Position numbers and translations under genes: made by a program. From JANPLG01 sp964609085 (GTDB lineage Bacteria; Armatimonadota; SYMT01), in NCBI GenBank assembly GCA_964609085.1, contig CAZSRZ010000009.1, positions 1-64,000 on the forward strand: a stretch of 64,000 bases of DNA. The letters are read 5' to 3'. Under the pieces are notes generated by a model. It saw only the letters and a program-made list of their open reading frames with translations, was not told the origin of the DNA and did not search any database. Of this stretch, positions 52,885 to 62,455 are shown one piece after another (within the stretch, counting starts at the first letter, position 1; each line of letters begins with the position of its first letter).

Positions 52885-55716
52885 ATGAGCTTCTCGCAGC
52901 GAACAACGACAATCTTGGGGATGTTCGGGGTTGTCGGTCTCGTGGCCGGGCAGTGCGCCGCCGCCACAGCCAGGCCCGCCCCGGCGACCCCCAAGAAGGC
53001 CGCGACTCGGACGGCCGGAACCATGCCCGCTCGGCCGGCGGCGATCCCCCCGGCACCGGTGATCAGCCTGAGCGTGCTCAAACCCAACGTTTTGGACGGC
53101 CCTCGATCCCGCGCCCAGCTTCTGGTGACGGGGGTTCGGAGCGACGGCACGGTAGTGGACCTCACCGACGCCGCTGTCTACACATCCAAGGCCCCCTCCG
53201 TCGTGGCGGTGAGCGCCGACGGAGTCGCCCGGCCTACCGGAGACGGCACCGGCGCTGTTCTGGTCAAGGCCGCAGGCAAGACCGCAACCGTCACGGTGCA
53301 GGCGAAGAACTTCAAGAGCCCCTTCGTCTGGAACTTCCACAACCACGTCGTCTCGGTGATGAGCAAGACGGGTTGCAACATGGGGGCGTGCCACGGTGCG
53401 GCCGCCGGCAAGGCCGGCTTCCGCCTCACACTGCGCGGATACGATACCGATCTCGACTACGAGCGCCTGCTCCACGAGGGTGGCGCGCGCCGGCTCGTGA
53501 AGTTCGACCCGGGCAACAGCCTGGTACTAAAGAAGGCGACGATGGCGGTGCCGCATGCCGGCGGCATGCGATTCAAGACCGACTCGCTCGAGTACCGCGT
53601 GATCGCGGACTGGATCGCCGCCGGGCTCCCCGCCCCGACCGAGAAGGACCCGGCCATCACCAAGGTTGAGGTGTTGCCCGCCGAGCGCGTGCTGACCCCC
53701 AACAGCCACCAGCAGCTCACGGTGCGCGCGCATTTCAACGACGGTCACGTCGAGGATGTGACGCACTGGGCACGATACAGCTCGAATGAAGAGGGGATCG
53801 CCACCGTTGACGAGGCGGGCAAAGTCAGCGTCGCGGGCGTTGGCGAGACCGCGGTGACCGTCTGGTATCTGGGCAAGGTCACCTTCGCCCGCGTCTCCGT
53901 TCCCTTCCCGAACACCGTCACGGCGAAGCAGTACCAGGGGATGCCGCGGAGCAACTACATCGACAACCTGGTGTTGGCGAAGCTCCAGAAACTCCGCATC
54001 CTCCCCTCCGAACTCGCCAACGACGAAGAGTTCCTCCGCCGCACCTATCTCGACACCATCGGCACGCTGCCGACTCCCGAGGAGGTTCGCGCCTTCGGAG
54101 CGGACCGGGATCCCTCGAAGCGAGCCAAGTTGATCGATGCCCTGATCGAGCGGCCCGAATTCGTCGACTTCTGGACCTACAAGTGGGGCGATCTTCTGCG
54201 GATCAACCGGGAGACCATGCTCGAAAAGGGCATGTGGGCGTTCCAGAGCTGGCTGCAACAGGCCATCGCGGACAACATGCCGTGGGATCAGCTTGTTTAC
54301 ACCGTCGTCACCGCCAACGGCAGCAACTTCTCGGATGGGCCGAGCAACTTCTACCGGACCAGCAAAACTCCCGAGGACCTGACCGAGACGGTCAGTCAAG
54401 CGTTCATGGGAATCCGCGTCCAGTGCGCTCGCTGCCACAACCACCCGTTCGAAAAGTGGACCCAGCAGGACTACTACAAATTCGCCAACCTCTTCTCCCG
54501 GGTCAACCGGAAGCAGGGTGAGCACCCGTCCGACCTGGTGATCGCGGCGGCGAGCGGCGGAGAGATCGCCTTTCCGAAGACCGGCAAGCCGCTGCCGCCG
54601 TCGCCTTACGACGGCGCACCGATGGCTGCCGACTCCCGGGAAGACCGTCGCGACTACCTCGCCCGGTGGTTGACCTCTCCGAAGAACGACTACTTCGTTC
54701 GCTCCATCGTCAACCGCATCTGGAAGCACTACATGGGCCGCGGCCTCATCGAGCCGGTGGATGACCTGCGCGCCACCAACCCGGCCTCCAACGAACCGCT
54801 GATGGCCTCGCTGTCCAAAGATCTCGTCGATCACAAGTTCGACCTGCGTCACCTGATGCGCCAGATCCTGAACAGTCGGACCTACCAGCTCACCAGCCGC
54901 CCGCGGCCGGAGAACAAGAAGGACGACCGGCACTACAGCCGCTACTTCGTGCGGCGGCTGACGGCCGAGCAGTTGCTGGACGCGATCTGCACCGTTACCG
55001 GGCAGCCCGAGAAGTTCAACGGCCTGCCCGCCGGTTACCGCGCCATTCAGCTTCCGGACACCAAGGTCAACAATTACTTCCTGGATGTCTTCGGCCGACC
55101 GCCGCGCCAGATCACCTGCGACTGTGAGCGGGCCCAGGAGCCGAACATGGCGCAGGCGCTCCACCTGATCAACGGTCAGGGGGTGAACCAGAAGATCACC
55201 GCACAGGGCGGGCTGCTGGATCGCCTGATCAAGGCCGGCAAGAAGGACAACGAGATCATCGAGGAGCTCTACCTCACCTGCTTCGGTCGCGTGCCGACGA
55301 AGCAGGAGGTCGAAGCTGCGCAGGCGACCGTGGACGAAGCAGTGAACCCGAAGCCCGTCGTCCCGGTAGAGGTGAAGCCGGCCGCTACGAAGCCCGCCAC
55401 CCCGCCTACGGTCGTGGATCCCAAGAAGCCGCAGCTCGTCAAGCCGGCGCGGGTGGACCCCAAGAAGCCGCAGTTGGTCAAGCCGGCCATTGTGGATCCC
55501 AAGAAGCCGGTCGTTGTAGACCCGAAGAAGCCGGCCGTTGTGGATCCGGCCAAGCCGGCGGCGACGACGCCCGCTACGGCTCCGGCGGTGACGCCGCCGA
55601 TGGCCCCCAAGCCAGCCGAAGTTCCGAAGATCGACCCGGTGGTCGCCCGACGGCAGGTGCTGGAAGATCTGTTGTGGGCTCTGATCAACGGCAAGGAGTT
55701 CGTGTTCAACCACTAG
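52885..55716 (+). CDS. DUF1549/DUF1553 protein with cytochrome-like site, Ig-like domains and Lys/Pro repeat insert
   Basis: A 943-residue exported protein (signal near CAAATA). Order: a BIG2-like domain (VSADGVARPTGDGTGAV), the GCNMGACHGAAAGKAGFRL block, a second BIG2-like domain, DUF1549 (RRTYLDTIGTLPTPEEV, CARCHNHPFEKWTQQDYY with a C-x-x-C-H haem-type motif) and DUF1553 (FVRSIVNRIWKHYMGRGLIEP; LTAEQLLDAICTVTG). A ~95-residue insert of VDPKKPQLVKP-type repeats (residues ~822-920) splits the DUF1553 end, leaving VLEDLLWALINGKEFVFNH after it. GGAGGAG precedes the ATG. The family is common in Planctomycetota and kin, often with DUF1501; function unknown. Confidence 0.9.
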   Translation: MSFSQRTTTILGMFGVVGLVAGQCAAATARPAPATPKKAATRTAGTMPARPAAIPPAPVISLSVLKPNVLDGPRSRAQLLVTGVRSDGTVVDLTDAAVYTSKAPSVVAVSADGVARPTGDGTGAVLVKAAGKTATVTVQAKNFKSPFVWNFHNHVVSVMSKTGCNMGACHGAAAGKAGFRLTLRGYDTDLDYERLLHEGGARRLVKFDPGNSLVLKKATMAVPHAGGMRFKTDSLEYRVIADWIAAGLPAPTEKDPAITKVEVLPAERVLTPNSHQQLTVRAHFNDGHVEDVTHWARYSSNEEGIATVDEAGKVSVAGVGETAVTVWYLGKVTFARVSVPFPNTVTAKQYQGMPRSNYIDNLVLAKLQKLRILPSELANDEEFLRRTYLDTIGTLPTPEEVRAFGADRDPSKRAKLIDALIERPEFVDFWTYKWGDLLRINRETMLEKGMWAFQSWLQQAIADNMPWDQLVYTVVTANGSNFSDGPSNFYRTSKTPEDLTETVSQAFMGIRVQCARCHNHPFEKWTQQDYYKFANLFSRVNRKQGEHPSDLVIAAASGGEIAFPKTGKPLPPSPYDGAPMAADSREDRRDYLARWLTSPKNDYFVRSIVNRIWKHYMGRGLIEPVDDLRATNPASNEPLMASLSKDLVDHKFDLRHLMRQILNSRTYQLTSRPRPENKKDDRHYSRYFVRRLTAEQLLDAICTVTGQPEKFNGLPAGYRAIQLPDTKVNNYFLDVFGRPPRQITCDCERAQEPNMAQALHLINGQGVNQKITAQGGLLDRLIKAGKKDNEIIEELYLTCFGRVPTKQEVEAAQATVDEAVNPKPVVPVEVKPAATKPATPPTVVDPKKPQLVKPARVDPKKPQLVKPAIVDPKKPVVVDPKKPAVVDPAKPAATTPATAPAVTPPMAPKPAEVPKIDPVVARRQVLEDLLWALINGKEFVFNH
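55411..55560 (+). repeat. Lys/Pro-encoding repeat within the DUF1553 gene
   Basis: About five imperfect copies of an 18-bp unit like GTGGATCCCAAGAAGCCG, some separated by CAGCTCGTCAAGCCG-type spacers. Confidence 0.75.
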
Positions 55717-55743
55717 GCGAACGCGGGAACTCAGATTAGGAAA

Positions 55744-55772
55744 CCCGAAGGGCGGCAATGCCGCCCTTCGGG
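55744..55772 (+). terminator. Hairpin between DUF1553 and cytochrome-WD40 genes
   Basis: CCCGAAGGGCGGC-AAT-GCCGCCCTTCGGG: a 13-bp perfect stem with a 3-nt loop, 27 bp after the stop, no T-tract. Confidence 0.65.
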
Positions 55773-55852
55773 GCATGATGAAGGGTGCGGACGGAGACGT
55801 GCCGCGAAGAGCGGCCCATCGGTGGGCCTCACCGGCCCGCCGGGAGTTGATT

Positions 55853-57295
55853 ATGCGGTTTGTTTCGACCAGTCTCTTCTCGGCGGCCCTGGTGCTGGCC
55901 GTCACGGCGCCCGCCCACGCGCAGACGGGTATCAGCTTCAGTAAGGAGATCGTGCCGATCTTCCGCGAGGCCTGCGCCAAGTGTCACTCGGCCCGAAACC
56001 CCCAGGGAGGCCTGTCGCTCGTCTCCTACGCCGGCCTGGTCAAAGGGGGCAAGGGCGGCAAGGTCCTGGCGCCCAAGGGGGCGGACAGCCGGCTCGTCAA
56101 GTACCTGGATGGGACCCTGAAGCCCGTGATGCCGATCGGCGGTAGCCTGAAGAAGGAGCAAATCGCCAGGATCAGCGCGTGGGTTGACGCTGGCGCGAAA
56201 GCGGATGTGCCGCCGGACCAGGTCGTCATCAGCGAGACAGCGATTCCTGTTGTCCGCGTCCCGAAGATCGCTCTCAAGGTCCCGATGCTCCCCGAGATCA
56301 CGGCCCTGGGCTGGAGCAAGGATGGCAAGATCCTGGCGATAGGCGGCTACAAGACCGTCCGACTGGTGGATCCGGCCACCGGGCAGACCATCAAGGAGCT
56401 GGGCGGGTGCGCGGACAAGGTCCACTCCGTCGCCTTCAGTCCGGATGGCAAAATGCTCGCCGCCTCCGGCGGCCCCCCGTCGCAGATGGGCGAGATCGTT
56501 ATCTGGAACGTCCCGGGCGGCGACCTAGTGCGACGTATCAACGGCCACGCGGACTTCATCTACTCCATCTCCTGGAGCCCGGATAACAAGAACATCGCCT
56601 CCGCCAGCTACGACAAGCTTGCAAAGATCTGGGACATCACCTCGGGTGCCGAGGTCAAGACGCTGAAGGACCATGCGGACGCCGTCTACGCCATCGCCTA
56701 CAACCCGGCAGGGACCCTGATCGCCACCGGGAGCGCGGATCGTTCGGTGAAGGTGTGGGACGTGGCCAGCGGCAAGCGCATCTACACGCTGGCCGGGCAC
56801 ACGGATACCGTCTTTTCGCTGGCCTGGAACGTCGCCGGCAACCAGCTCACCTCCGCGGGTGCCGACAAGGTGCTGCGAACATGGAACGTGAACGCCTCGG
56901 CCGGTCAGGCCGCGAGGAACACCACCGCGCACGACAAGACCATCCAGGAAGTAGTCTACTCCCCAGACGGTGCGCTCATGTGCTCCGTCAGTGACGATCA
57001 CACCGCCAAGATCTGGAACGCAGCCAACGGCGGCGCGATCGTGACGATCAAGGATCAGCCGGACGCGCTGCTCTCAGCCGCGTTCAGCGGCGACAACAAG
57101 CTGGTGGCCATCGGCGGCTTCGACGGCACGGTGAAGATCTTCGACGCGAAGGACGGCAAACTCCTCAGCACGATCATCGACCTTCCCAAACCCGCTCCGA
57201 AGCCCGCTGCGCCTGCGCCACCCGCCGGCACCGTTTCCCCTCCCACCAAACCGGACCCCAAGAAGCCGGTGGAAAAGCCCGGGGCAAAGAAGTAA
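55853..57295 (+). CDS. Exported c-type cytochrome-like protein with WD40 propeller
   Basis: A 480-residue protein with signal peptide (cleavage near AHAQTG), a planctomycete-type cytochrome c domain (CAKCH, Cys41 to His45; SLKKEQIARISAWVDAGAKA) and seven WD40 repeats forming one propeller (e.g. VAFSPDGKMLAASGG, ISWSPDNKNIASASYDKLAKIWDI, IAYNPAGTLIATGSADRSVKVWDV). The C-terminal ~35 residues are Pro/Lys/Ala-rich. It probably binds haem and protein partners outside the cell; it may work with the DUF1549/DUF1553 protein encoded before it, a recurrent neighbour in such genomes. Confidence 0.9.
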   Translation: MRFVSTSLFSAALVLAVTAPAHAQTGISFSKEIVPIFREACAKCHSARNPQGGLSLVSYAGLVKGGKGGKVLAPKGADSRLVKYLDGTLKPVMPIGGSLKKEQIARISAWVDAGAKADVPPDQVVISETAIPVVRVPKIALKVPMLPEITALGWSKDGKILAIGGYKTVRLVDPATGQTIKELGGCADKVHSVAFSPDGKMLAASGGPPSQMGEIVIWNVPGGDLVRRINGHADFIYSISWSPDNKNIASASYDKLAKIWDITSGAEVKTLKDHADAVYAIAYNPAGTLIATGSADRSVKVWDVASGKRIYTLAGHTDTVFSLAWNVAGNQLTSAGADKVLRTWNVNASAGQAARNTTAHDKTIQEVVYSPDGALMCSVSDDHTAKIWNAANGGAIVTIKDQPDALLSAAFSGDNKLVAIGGFDGTVKIFDAKDGKLLSTIIDLPKPAPKPAAPAPPAGTVSPPTKPDPKKPVEKPGAKK

Positions 57296-57317
57296 GGCCT
57301 CCGGCTCTCCTGGACGC

Positions 57318-57349
57318 AGACGGCCCGCACCACCCGGTGCGGGCCGTCT
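57318..57349 (+). terminator. Hairpin after the cytochrome-WD40 gene
   Basis: AGACGGCCCGCACC (57318-57331), loop ACCC, GGTGCGGGCCGTCT (57336-57349): a 14-bp perfect stem 23 bp after the stop; weak T content follows. Confidence 0.7.
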
Positions 57350-57399
57350 CCACGTCTCCTACAGGAGACGCCGGCCGACGCAGCGAATTCCGTTCCACC

Positions 57400-58614
57400 A
57401 TGCCGCTTCGAACACTCTTCATCCTCTCCCTTGTCGCGGGTGCCCTCTGCCTGCAGTCCCCCGGGCGGACCCAATCCGCCGGCCCCTGGGACCTCGGCGC
57501 CCTGGCTCGCACACCCGCTGTCGAGCAACTGACCACGACCCGCGTCAAAGAAGGCCAGGTAGATGTCCGCCTGAACAGTCTGGTCTACGCCGGTGAGACC
57601 TACATGGGCCGGCCCTCACGCGTGTTCGCTTACTACGCCCGGCCGGAACTTCCTGAAGAGAAGAAGCTGCCGGCGATGGTCCTCGTGCACGGGGGTGGCG
57701 GAACCGCATTTCCGCAGTGGGCTCGCCTCTGGGCCGCCCGGGGCTATGCCGCTATCGCCATGGACCTGTCCGGCCGTGGTGCCGATCGCGTGCGCATGCC
57801 GGACGGCGGTCCCGAGCAGGACGACGACACCAAGTTCCGCCGGCTCCAGGACGGCGTTCGCAACGCGTGGAGTTACCACGCCGTCGCGGCGGTGCTGCGG
57901 GCCGTCTCCGTGCTCCGCTCGTTCCCCGAGGTCGACCGTGACCGCATCGGCATCACGGGGATCTCCTGGGGCGGCTACCTCACCAGCATCGCCATGAGCC
58001 TCGACCGCCGCTTCAAGGTCGCAGTGCCCGTCTACGGTTGCGGGTTCCTCCACGAAAACAGCGTGTGGCTGCCCGTGTTCGCATCGTTGCCGGCGGCGGA
58101 ACGAGAGGAGTGGGTCCGCAACTTCGACCCCTCGCGCTACCTGGACCGGTGCAAGATCCCGGTGCTCTGGGTGAACGGGACCAACGACTTCGCCTACCCC
58201 CTGGATAGCTACCAGAAGTCGTACCGCCTCGTGGTCAACCGGAAGCTGTGCGTCACGGTGAAGATGCCCCATGGCCACGAAGCCGGGTGGGCCCCAGCGG
58301 AGATCGGGCTGTTCGTTGACTCGGTGCTGCGGAAGGGCGAGAAACTGGCTTCGGTCAGCCTGCCGGTGATCGACGGCGATCAAGCAAGGATCACCTACGA
58401 CGGCGACGTCGCCATCCACAAGGCCCAGATCCACTGGACGACGGATCTTGGCAAACCCTGGCAGCAGCGGGAGTGGAGCAGCAAGCCCGGCGAAGTGCCG
58501 GACCTGCACTCCGCCAGCGCGCCGTTACCCGCCCAGCGGCCGGCTGTTTTTTTTCTGACCCTCACGGACGCGCACGGCGCCGTCGTCAGTACCGAGCATG
58601 GGGAGTTGCGGTAA
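57400..58614 (+). CDS. Exported alpha/beta hydrolase (acetylxylan-esterase/PhoPQ-type)
   Basis: A 404-residue protein with signal peptide (cleavage near RTQSAG). The alpha/beta fold has HGGGGTAFPQWARLWAARGY (oxyanion region), nucleophile elbow GISWGGY, an acid site WVNGTNDFAYP and a His in KMPHGHEAGW. The last ~90 residues form a small beta domain (PVIDGDQARITYDGDV). Resembles acetylxylan esterase or PhoPQ-activated hydrolases; substrate unknown. The next gene starts 43 bp later. Confidence 0.87.
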   Translation: MPLRTLFILSLVAGALCLQSPGRTQSAGPWDLGALARTPAVEQLTTTRVKEGQVDVRLNSLVYAGETYMGRPSRVFAYYARPELPEEKKLPAMVLVHGGGGTAFPQWARLWAARGYAAIAMDLSGRGADRVRMPDGGPEQDDDTKFRRLQDGVRNAWSYHAVAAVLRAVSVLRSFPEVDRDRIGITGISWGGYLTSIAMSLDRRFKVAVPVYGCGFLHENSVWLPVFASLPAAEREEWVRNFDPSRYLDRCKIPVLWVNGTNDFAYPLDSYQKSYRLVVNRKLCVTVKMPHGHEAGWAPAEIGLFVDSVLRKGEKLASVSLPVIDGDQARITYDGDVAIHKAQIHWTTDLGKPWQQREWSSKPGEVPDLHSASAPLPAQRPAVFFLTLTDAHGAVVSTEHGELR

Positions 58615-58657
58615 CCGTCCGCTCCCTCGCGCCGTCCTGATGGGTGGAGATAGCACG

Positions 58658-60220
58658 ATGAGTCAAGCCTGGATTCGACCGCGGGCGCTGCTGATCACCG
58701 CCCTCGTGGCCGTCGTCTCGACGGCCACCGCGGCGCCCGCGCGTCTCTCCGCGCCCCAGGTGCTGGAGAGAGTGCGCTCGGCCGTGGGATTCACCCGTCT
58801 CCGCGCGATGAAGCAGGGGGTGCAGTTGGAGGGCACCGCCAACTCCGCGGGGCTCGAGGCACCATTCACGCTCACCATGGGTCCCGGCGGGGAATTCGCC
58901 CAGACGAGCGGTGGCCGGCTCCCCGCGCAGTCAGGCTTCGACGGCAAGACGGCCTGGGCCGTCGACTGGAACGGCATCCTCCGCCGGCTCGATCTGCGGG
59001 AGCTGGAGTCCGAGCAGGCGACGAACTGGCTCATGGGCTACCGCTGGCTAGCTCCGAATGGCCCCTTCACCATCGAGGTGGAGGAGGCGCAGCCTGATGA
59101 CGCCCAATTGGTGCTGCTGTTGTCGCTGAAGGGCGGCTTGCTGCGGCAGCGCCTGAGCATCGACCGCGCCTCTTGGCTGCCACGAGTGGCCACCGACATC
59201 ACGGCTGCTGAACCGGAGACGATCACGTTTCGCGACTATCGGCTGGCCGAGGGCGTCCGCTACCCGCACGTGATCGAGATGGCGGGCCAGGGCGAGCAGC
59301 AGGTGATGCAGATCACCCGTGTCCGCCCGGCGCCGACCTTCATTCGCAGCCCCTATGCGATGCCCGTGGGCTCGACCGGCGACTTCCGATTCGCAGAGGA
59401 CGTGCCGCCCCTGGTGGAAGCTAGACGGGCCAGAACCGGCCACATCCTCGTCCACCCTCGCGTCGATGGTGAGGACGTCGGCTGGTTCATCCTCGACAGC
59501 GGGGCCGGCAGCATGGTCATCACCCCTGATGTCTCCCGGAAGCTGCAGATGGAAGGATTCGGCCGGATCGCCGCGGTGGGTGTGGGCGGCACCATCAAGT
59601 CGCGCTTCTGCCAGGCCAAGCGGTTCGATTTGGGGCCGCTGACACTCGGCAAACCGACGTTCATCGAGATTGACCTGGGCCAGATCGCCCAGGTCTTCGG
59701 CGTGCCCATCGCGGGAATCTGCGGCTACGAGGTGTTCGGGCGGGCCATCGTGAGCATGGACGTCACACGACCGGTGGTAGAGATCCATGATCCCAGGCGC
59801 TACCGAATACCGGGAGGGGGCGATTGGAGCGAACTTCTCCTGAACCGAAAGATCCCAGTGGTCCGCGCGGGATTCGAGGGCAACCGCGAAGCGCTGTTCA
59901 CGCTGGACACCGGCGCGAACAACACGCTCGTCTTCCATGCGCCCACCGTGCAGCGGCTCCGCCTGCTGGAAGGGCGCGAGACCCGCTCCGCGCAGAGCGG
60001 AGGAGTAGGTGGACTCACCCAACTGAAGGCCGGTCGGATTGAGTACTTCACCCTCGGAGGTCGCCGCTTCGAGAATCCGCTGGTGCAGTTCTCCGAGGCG
60101 CAGAAGGGCGCGTTCACTGAAGCCTACACGGCCGGCAACGTCGGCACGGGGTTTCTGGGGCAGTTCCGCCTGGTGCTGAACTACCCGGAGCGCAAGATCG
60201 CGTTCCTTCCGAAGGAGTAG
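58658..60220 (+). CDS. Exported protein with two retropepsin-like aspartyl protease domains
   Basis: A 520-residue protein with signal peptide (cleavage near ATAAPA), an N-terminal beta-rich region (~residues 30-240) and two retroviral-type aspartic protease domains, the first with FILDSGAGSMVI (near residue 279) and the second with FTLDTGANNTLV (near residue 416). Each retropepsin supplies one Asp, so the two could form one active site as in a single-chain dimer. GGAGA precedes the ATG. Probably a periplasmic or secreted peptidase. Confidence 0.85.
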   Translation: MSQAWIRPRALLITALVAVVSTATAAPARLSAPQVLERVRSAVGFTRLRAMKQGVQLEGTANSAGLEAPFTLTMGPGGEFAQTSGGRLPAQSGFDGKTAWAVDWNGILRRLDLRELESEQATNWLMGYRWLAPNGPFTIEVEEAQPDDAQLVLLLSLKGGLLRQRLSIDRASWLPRVATDITAAEPETITFRDYRLAEGVRYPHVIEMAGQGEQQVMQITRVRPAPTFIRSPYAMPVGSTGDFRFAEDVPPLVEARRARTGHILVHPRVDGEDVGWFILDSGAGSMVITPDVSRKLQMEGFGRIAAVGVGGTIKSRFCQAKRFDLGPLTLGKPTFIEIDLGQIAQVFGVPIAGICGYEVFGRAIVSMDVTRPVVEIHDPRRYRIPGGGDWSELLLNRKIPVVRAGFEGNREALFTLDTGANNTLVFHAPTVQRLRLLEGRETRSAQSGGVGGLTQLKAGRIEYFTLGGRRFENPLVQFSEAQKGAFTEAYTAGNVGTGFLGQFRLVLNYPERKIAFLPKE

Positions 60221-60416
60221 GCAGGGCTGGTGAAATGTAGCCCGCGGCATTTGCCCGATCGCCGGGTGTGTCCGTGCGCATGTGTTTCTCCGGGAACTCG
60301 ACGCGCACCTCTCTCGTAAGATAACTGGGCCCAGCCATGCTGCCCGTGCAAGGCCCGCGCCGCCCCGCCCCCGTTTCCGCCGCACCCTGCGGCGTCGTGC
60401 CCCGGAGGAACTCACT

Positions 60417-61451
60417 TTGGTCGAGGTCGACAACCTCTCCAAGCGTTATGGAGACACGTTCGCCGTCCAGAACCTGACGTTTCAGGCGCGTGACGGGGAG
60501 ATTCTCGGATTCCTCGGGAAGAACGGTGCCGGCAAGACGACGACGATGCGTATCATGACCGGCTTCATGCATCCGACTCGGGGGACGGTCCGCGTTGAAG
60601 GCCACGACATCCGCGAGGAATCTCTGAAGGCACGACGGCTGATCGGCTACCTTCCCGAGACGGCGCCGCTTTACGAGGACATGTCCGTGACCGGCTACCT
60701 CTCTTTCTGCGCGCGGCTGCGAGAAGTGCCGGCCGCTGAGGTCGCAAACCGGGTGGACACGGTGATGCGGTCTGTCCGCATCGACGAGCGCCGAAACTGG
60801 ATCATCGGCAAGCTTTCCAAGGGACTCCGTCGCCGCGTAGGGTTGGCGCAGGCCCTCGTCCACAATCCCCGGGTCCTGATCCTTGATGAACCGACCGAGG
60901 GGCTCGATCCCGAGCAGATCATCGAAATCCGGAAGCTGATCCTCGGCCTGAGAGGTGATCACACGGTCATCCTCAGCACGCACATCCTGAGCGAAGCGCA
61001 GATGCTCGCAGATCGGATCGTGATCATCCACGAAGGGAAGCTGGTTGCCGTCGACACGACTGAGAACCTGGCCGCCGCGGTGCAAAGCATGCTCCGGCTG
61101 CGCGTGGAGGCGGCCGGTCCGGCGGCCGAAGTGCGGCAACTCTTGCAGGCTTTGCCCGGCGTGCAGCGGATCGAGCAGATCGAAGGCCCCAATCCCCGGT
61201 TCGTTGTCGAGACCGAGCGCAACGTGGACCTGCGCGAGCAGATCTCACGGCTCATCGTCGGTGCAGGTTGGCCCCTCCTGGAACTTGAGCGGCTGGAGCC
61301 GACGCTGGAAGATGTGTTCCTGAGCCTGACTCAGCAGAAGGCGTCCGCGCCCGCTCCGGCCGAAGAAGAGTCGGCCGAGCCGGAGCCGACCGAGCCTGAA
61401 TCGCAGCCCGACGCCGATGAGGCGGCACCGGGACCGGATGAGGATGCGTGA
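60417..61451 (+). CDS. ABC transporter ATP-binding protein (GldA-like) with acidic tail
   Basis: A 344-residue ABC ATPase: Walker A GKNGAGKTTT, signature LSKGLRRRVGLAQA, Walker B VLILDEPTEGLD, switch His in LSTHILSEAQ. A C-terminal regulatory region (~residues 215-310) follows, then a ~35-residue acidic Glu/Pro/Asp tail. TTG at 60417 has GGAGGAA seven bases upstream. It overlaps the GldF-like permease gene by 4 bp and, with the GldG-like protein, forms a gliding-type exporter system. Confidence 0.9.
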   Translation: MVEVDNLSKRYGDTFAVQNLTFQARDGEILGFLGKNGAGKTTTMRIMTGFMHPTRGTVRVEGHDIREESLKARRLIGYLPETAPLYEDMSVTGYLSFCARLREVPAAEVANRVDTVMRSVRIDERRNWIIGKLSKGLRRRVGLAQALVHNPRVLILDEPTEGLDPEQIIEIRKLILGLRGDHTVILSTHILSEAQMLADRIVIIHEGKLVAVDTTENLAAAVQSMLRLRVEAAGPAAEVRQLLQALPGVQRIEQIEGPNPRFVVETERNVDLREQISRLIVGAGWPLLELERLEPTLEDVFLSLTQQKASAPAPAEEESAEPEPTEPESQPDADEAAPGPDEDA

Positions 61452-62407
61452 GGATGCGAGCCGTTTCGACCATCGCCCAACGCGAATTCCGCTCACTGAT
61501 CATCGCCCCGCTCGGGTGGGTGGTGATGACCTTTTTCGTGATGGTGGCCGGGTACTTCTTCGTAGTCCCGATCGTTGCGGGTCGGGTGGCCAGTCTCGGC
61601 AGGGTAGTGCCGAACACCACCATCTGGCTCCTGTTCCTGCTGCCCGCCATCACCATGCGGCTGCTCGCGGAGGAGAAACGCCAGGGCACCCTCGAGTTGC
61701 TGATGACCTCACCCGTGACGGAGACGCAGGTCGCCCTGGGTAAGTTCTTCGGTGCGCTGTCGTACCACGCGCTGTTGCTCTTCAGCACCCTGCCGTTCGT
61801 GCTGGTGATGGGACTCATCCGGAAAGAGGGCGCCAGCCTGTTCTTCCCCACCGGGCTGGGGCTGTTGCTCACCGGTGCCACGCTGGTGGTGTTGCCCCTT
61901 GCGGCGCTCCATGAGTCTCGCGGCCTCGGCTTCCTCACGGGCGGATTGGCGGTCGGCACGCTGATCTGCACCCTCTTCGCGGCCGCCCAAATGGGAGAGT
62001 GGGGGCCGGCACTGACTTCCTACATCGGGCTCCTGCTGCTCGGCGCGGTCTACATCGCCATCGGGCTGCTGGCCTCCAGCCTCACCAGCAACCAGATCGT
62101 GGCGTGGGTATCCACCGCCGCCGTTCTGTTGGTGCTCACGGCATTGCTCGGCTGGGTGGCCAGCATGCTGCCGACCACGCCTCCGGAACTCCCTGCCAAC
62201 GCCAACGCCGGCGAGCAGTTTGGGAACTGGTTCGGCTGGCTCTGGTATGGAATCGGTCAGGTGATCAGCGCCCTCAACCTGCAAACGTATCTGGCCAACT
62301 TCTCCCGTGGGGTCCTCGACGTGCGGGACTTCCTGCTCTACCTTTCTCTGATCCTGATCTGTCTCTTCTTCACCGTCCGCGCCCTCACCACGGCGCGGGC
62401 CGCGTGA
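61448..62407 (+). CDS. ABC-2 type permease (GldF-like)
   Basis: A 319-residue membrane protein with about six helices; EFRSLIIAPLGWVVMTFFVM and LLAEEKRQGTLELLMTSPVTE are typical of GldF/ABC-2 permeases. GTG at 61448 overlaps the ATPase stop (GTGA); ATG at 61454 is an alternative start. Partner of the ATPase and the GldG-like auxiliary protein. In Bacteroidota such genes are required for gliding; in this phylum a role in envelope transport is more likely. Confidence 0.9.
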   Translation: MRMRAVSTIAQREFRSLIIAPLGWVVMTFFVMVAGYFFVVPIVAGRVASLGRVVPNTTIWLLFLLPAITMRLLAEEKRQGTLELLMTSPVTETQVALGKFFGALSYHALLLFSTLPFVLVMGLIRKEGASLFFPTGLGLLLTGATLVVLPLAALHESRGLGFLTGGLAVGTLICTLFAAAQMGEWGPALTSYIGLLLLGAVYIAIGLLASSLTSNQIVAWVSTAAVLLVLTALLGWVASMLPTTPPELPANANAGEQFGNWFGWLWYGIGQVISALNLQTYLANFSRGVLDVRDFLLYLSLILICLFFTVRALTTARAA

Positions 62408-62455
62408 GCCCGAGCCCACGGATCCCCTTGCTTCCACCACGATCCGGAAACCTCG

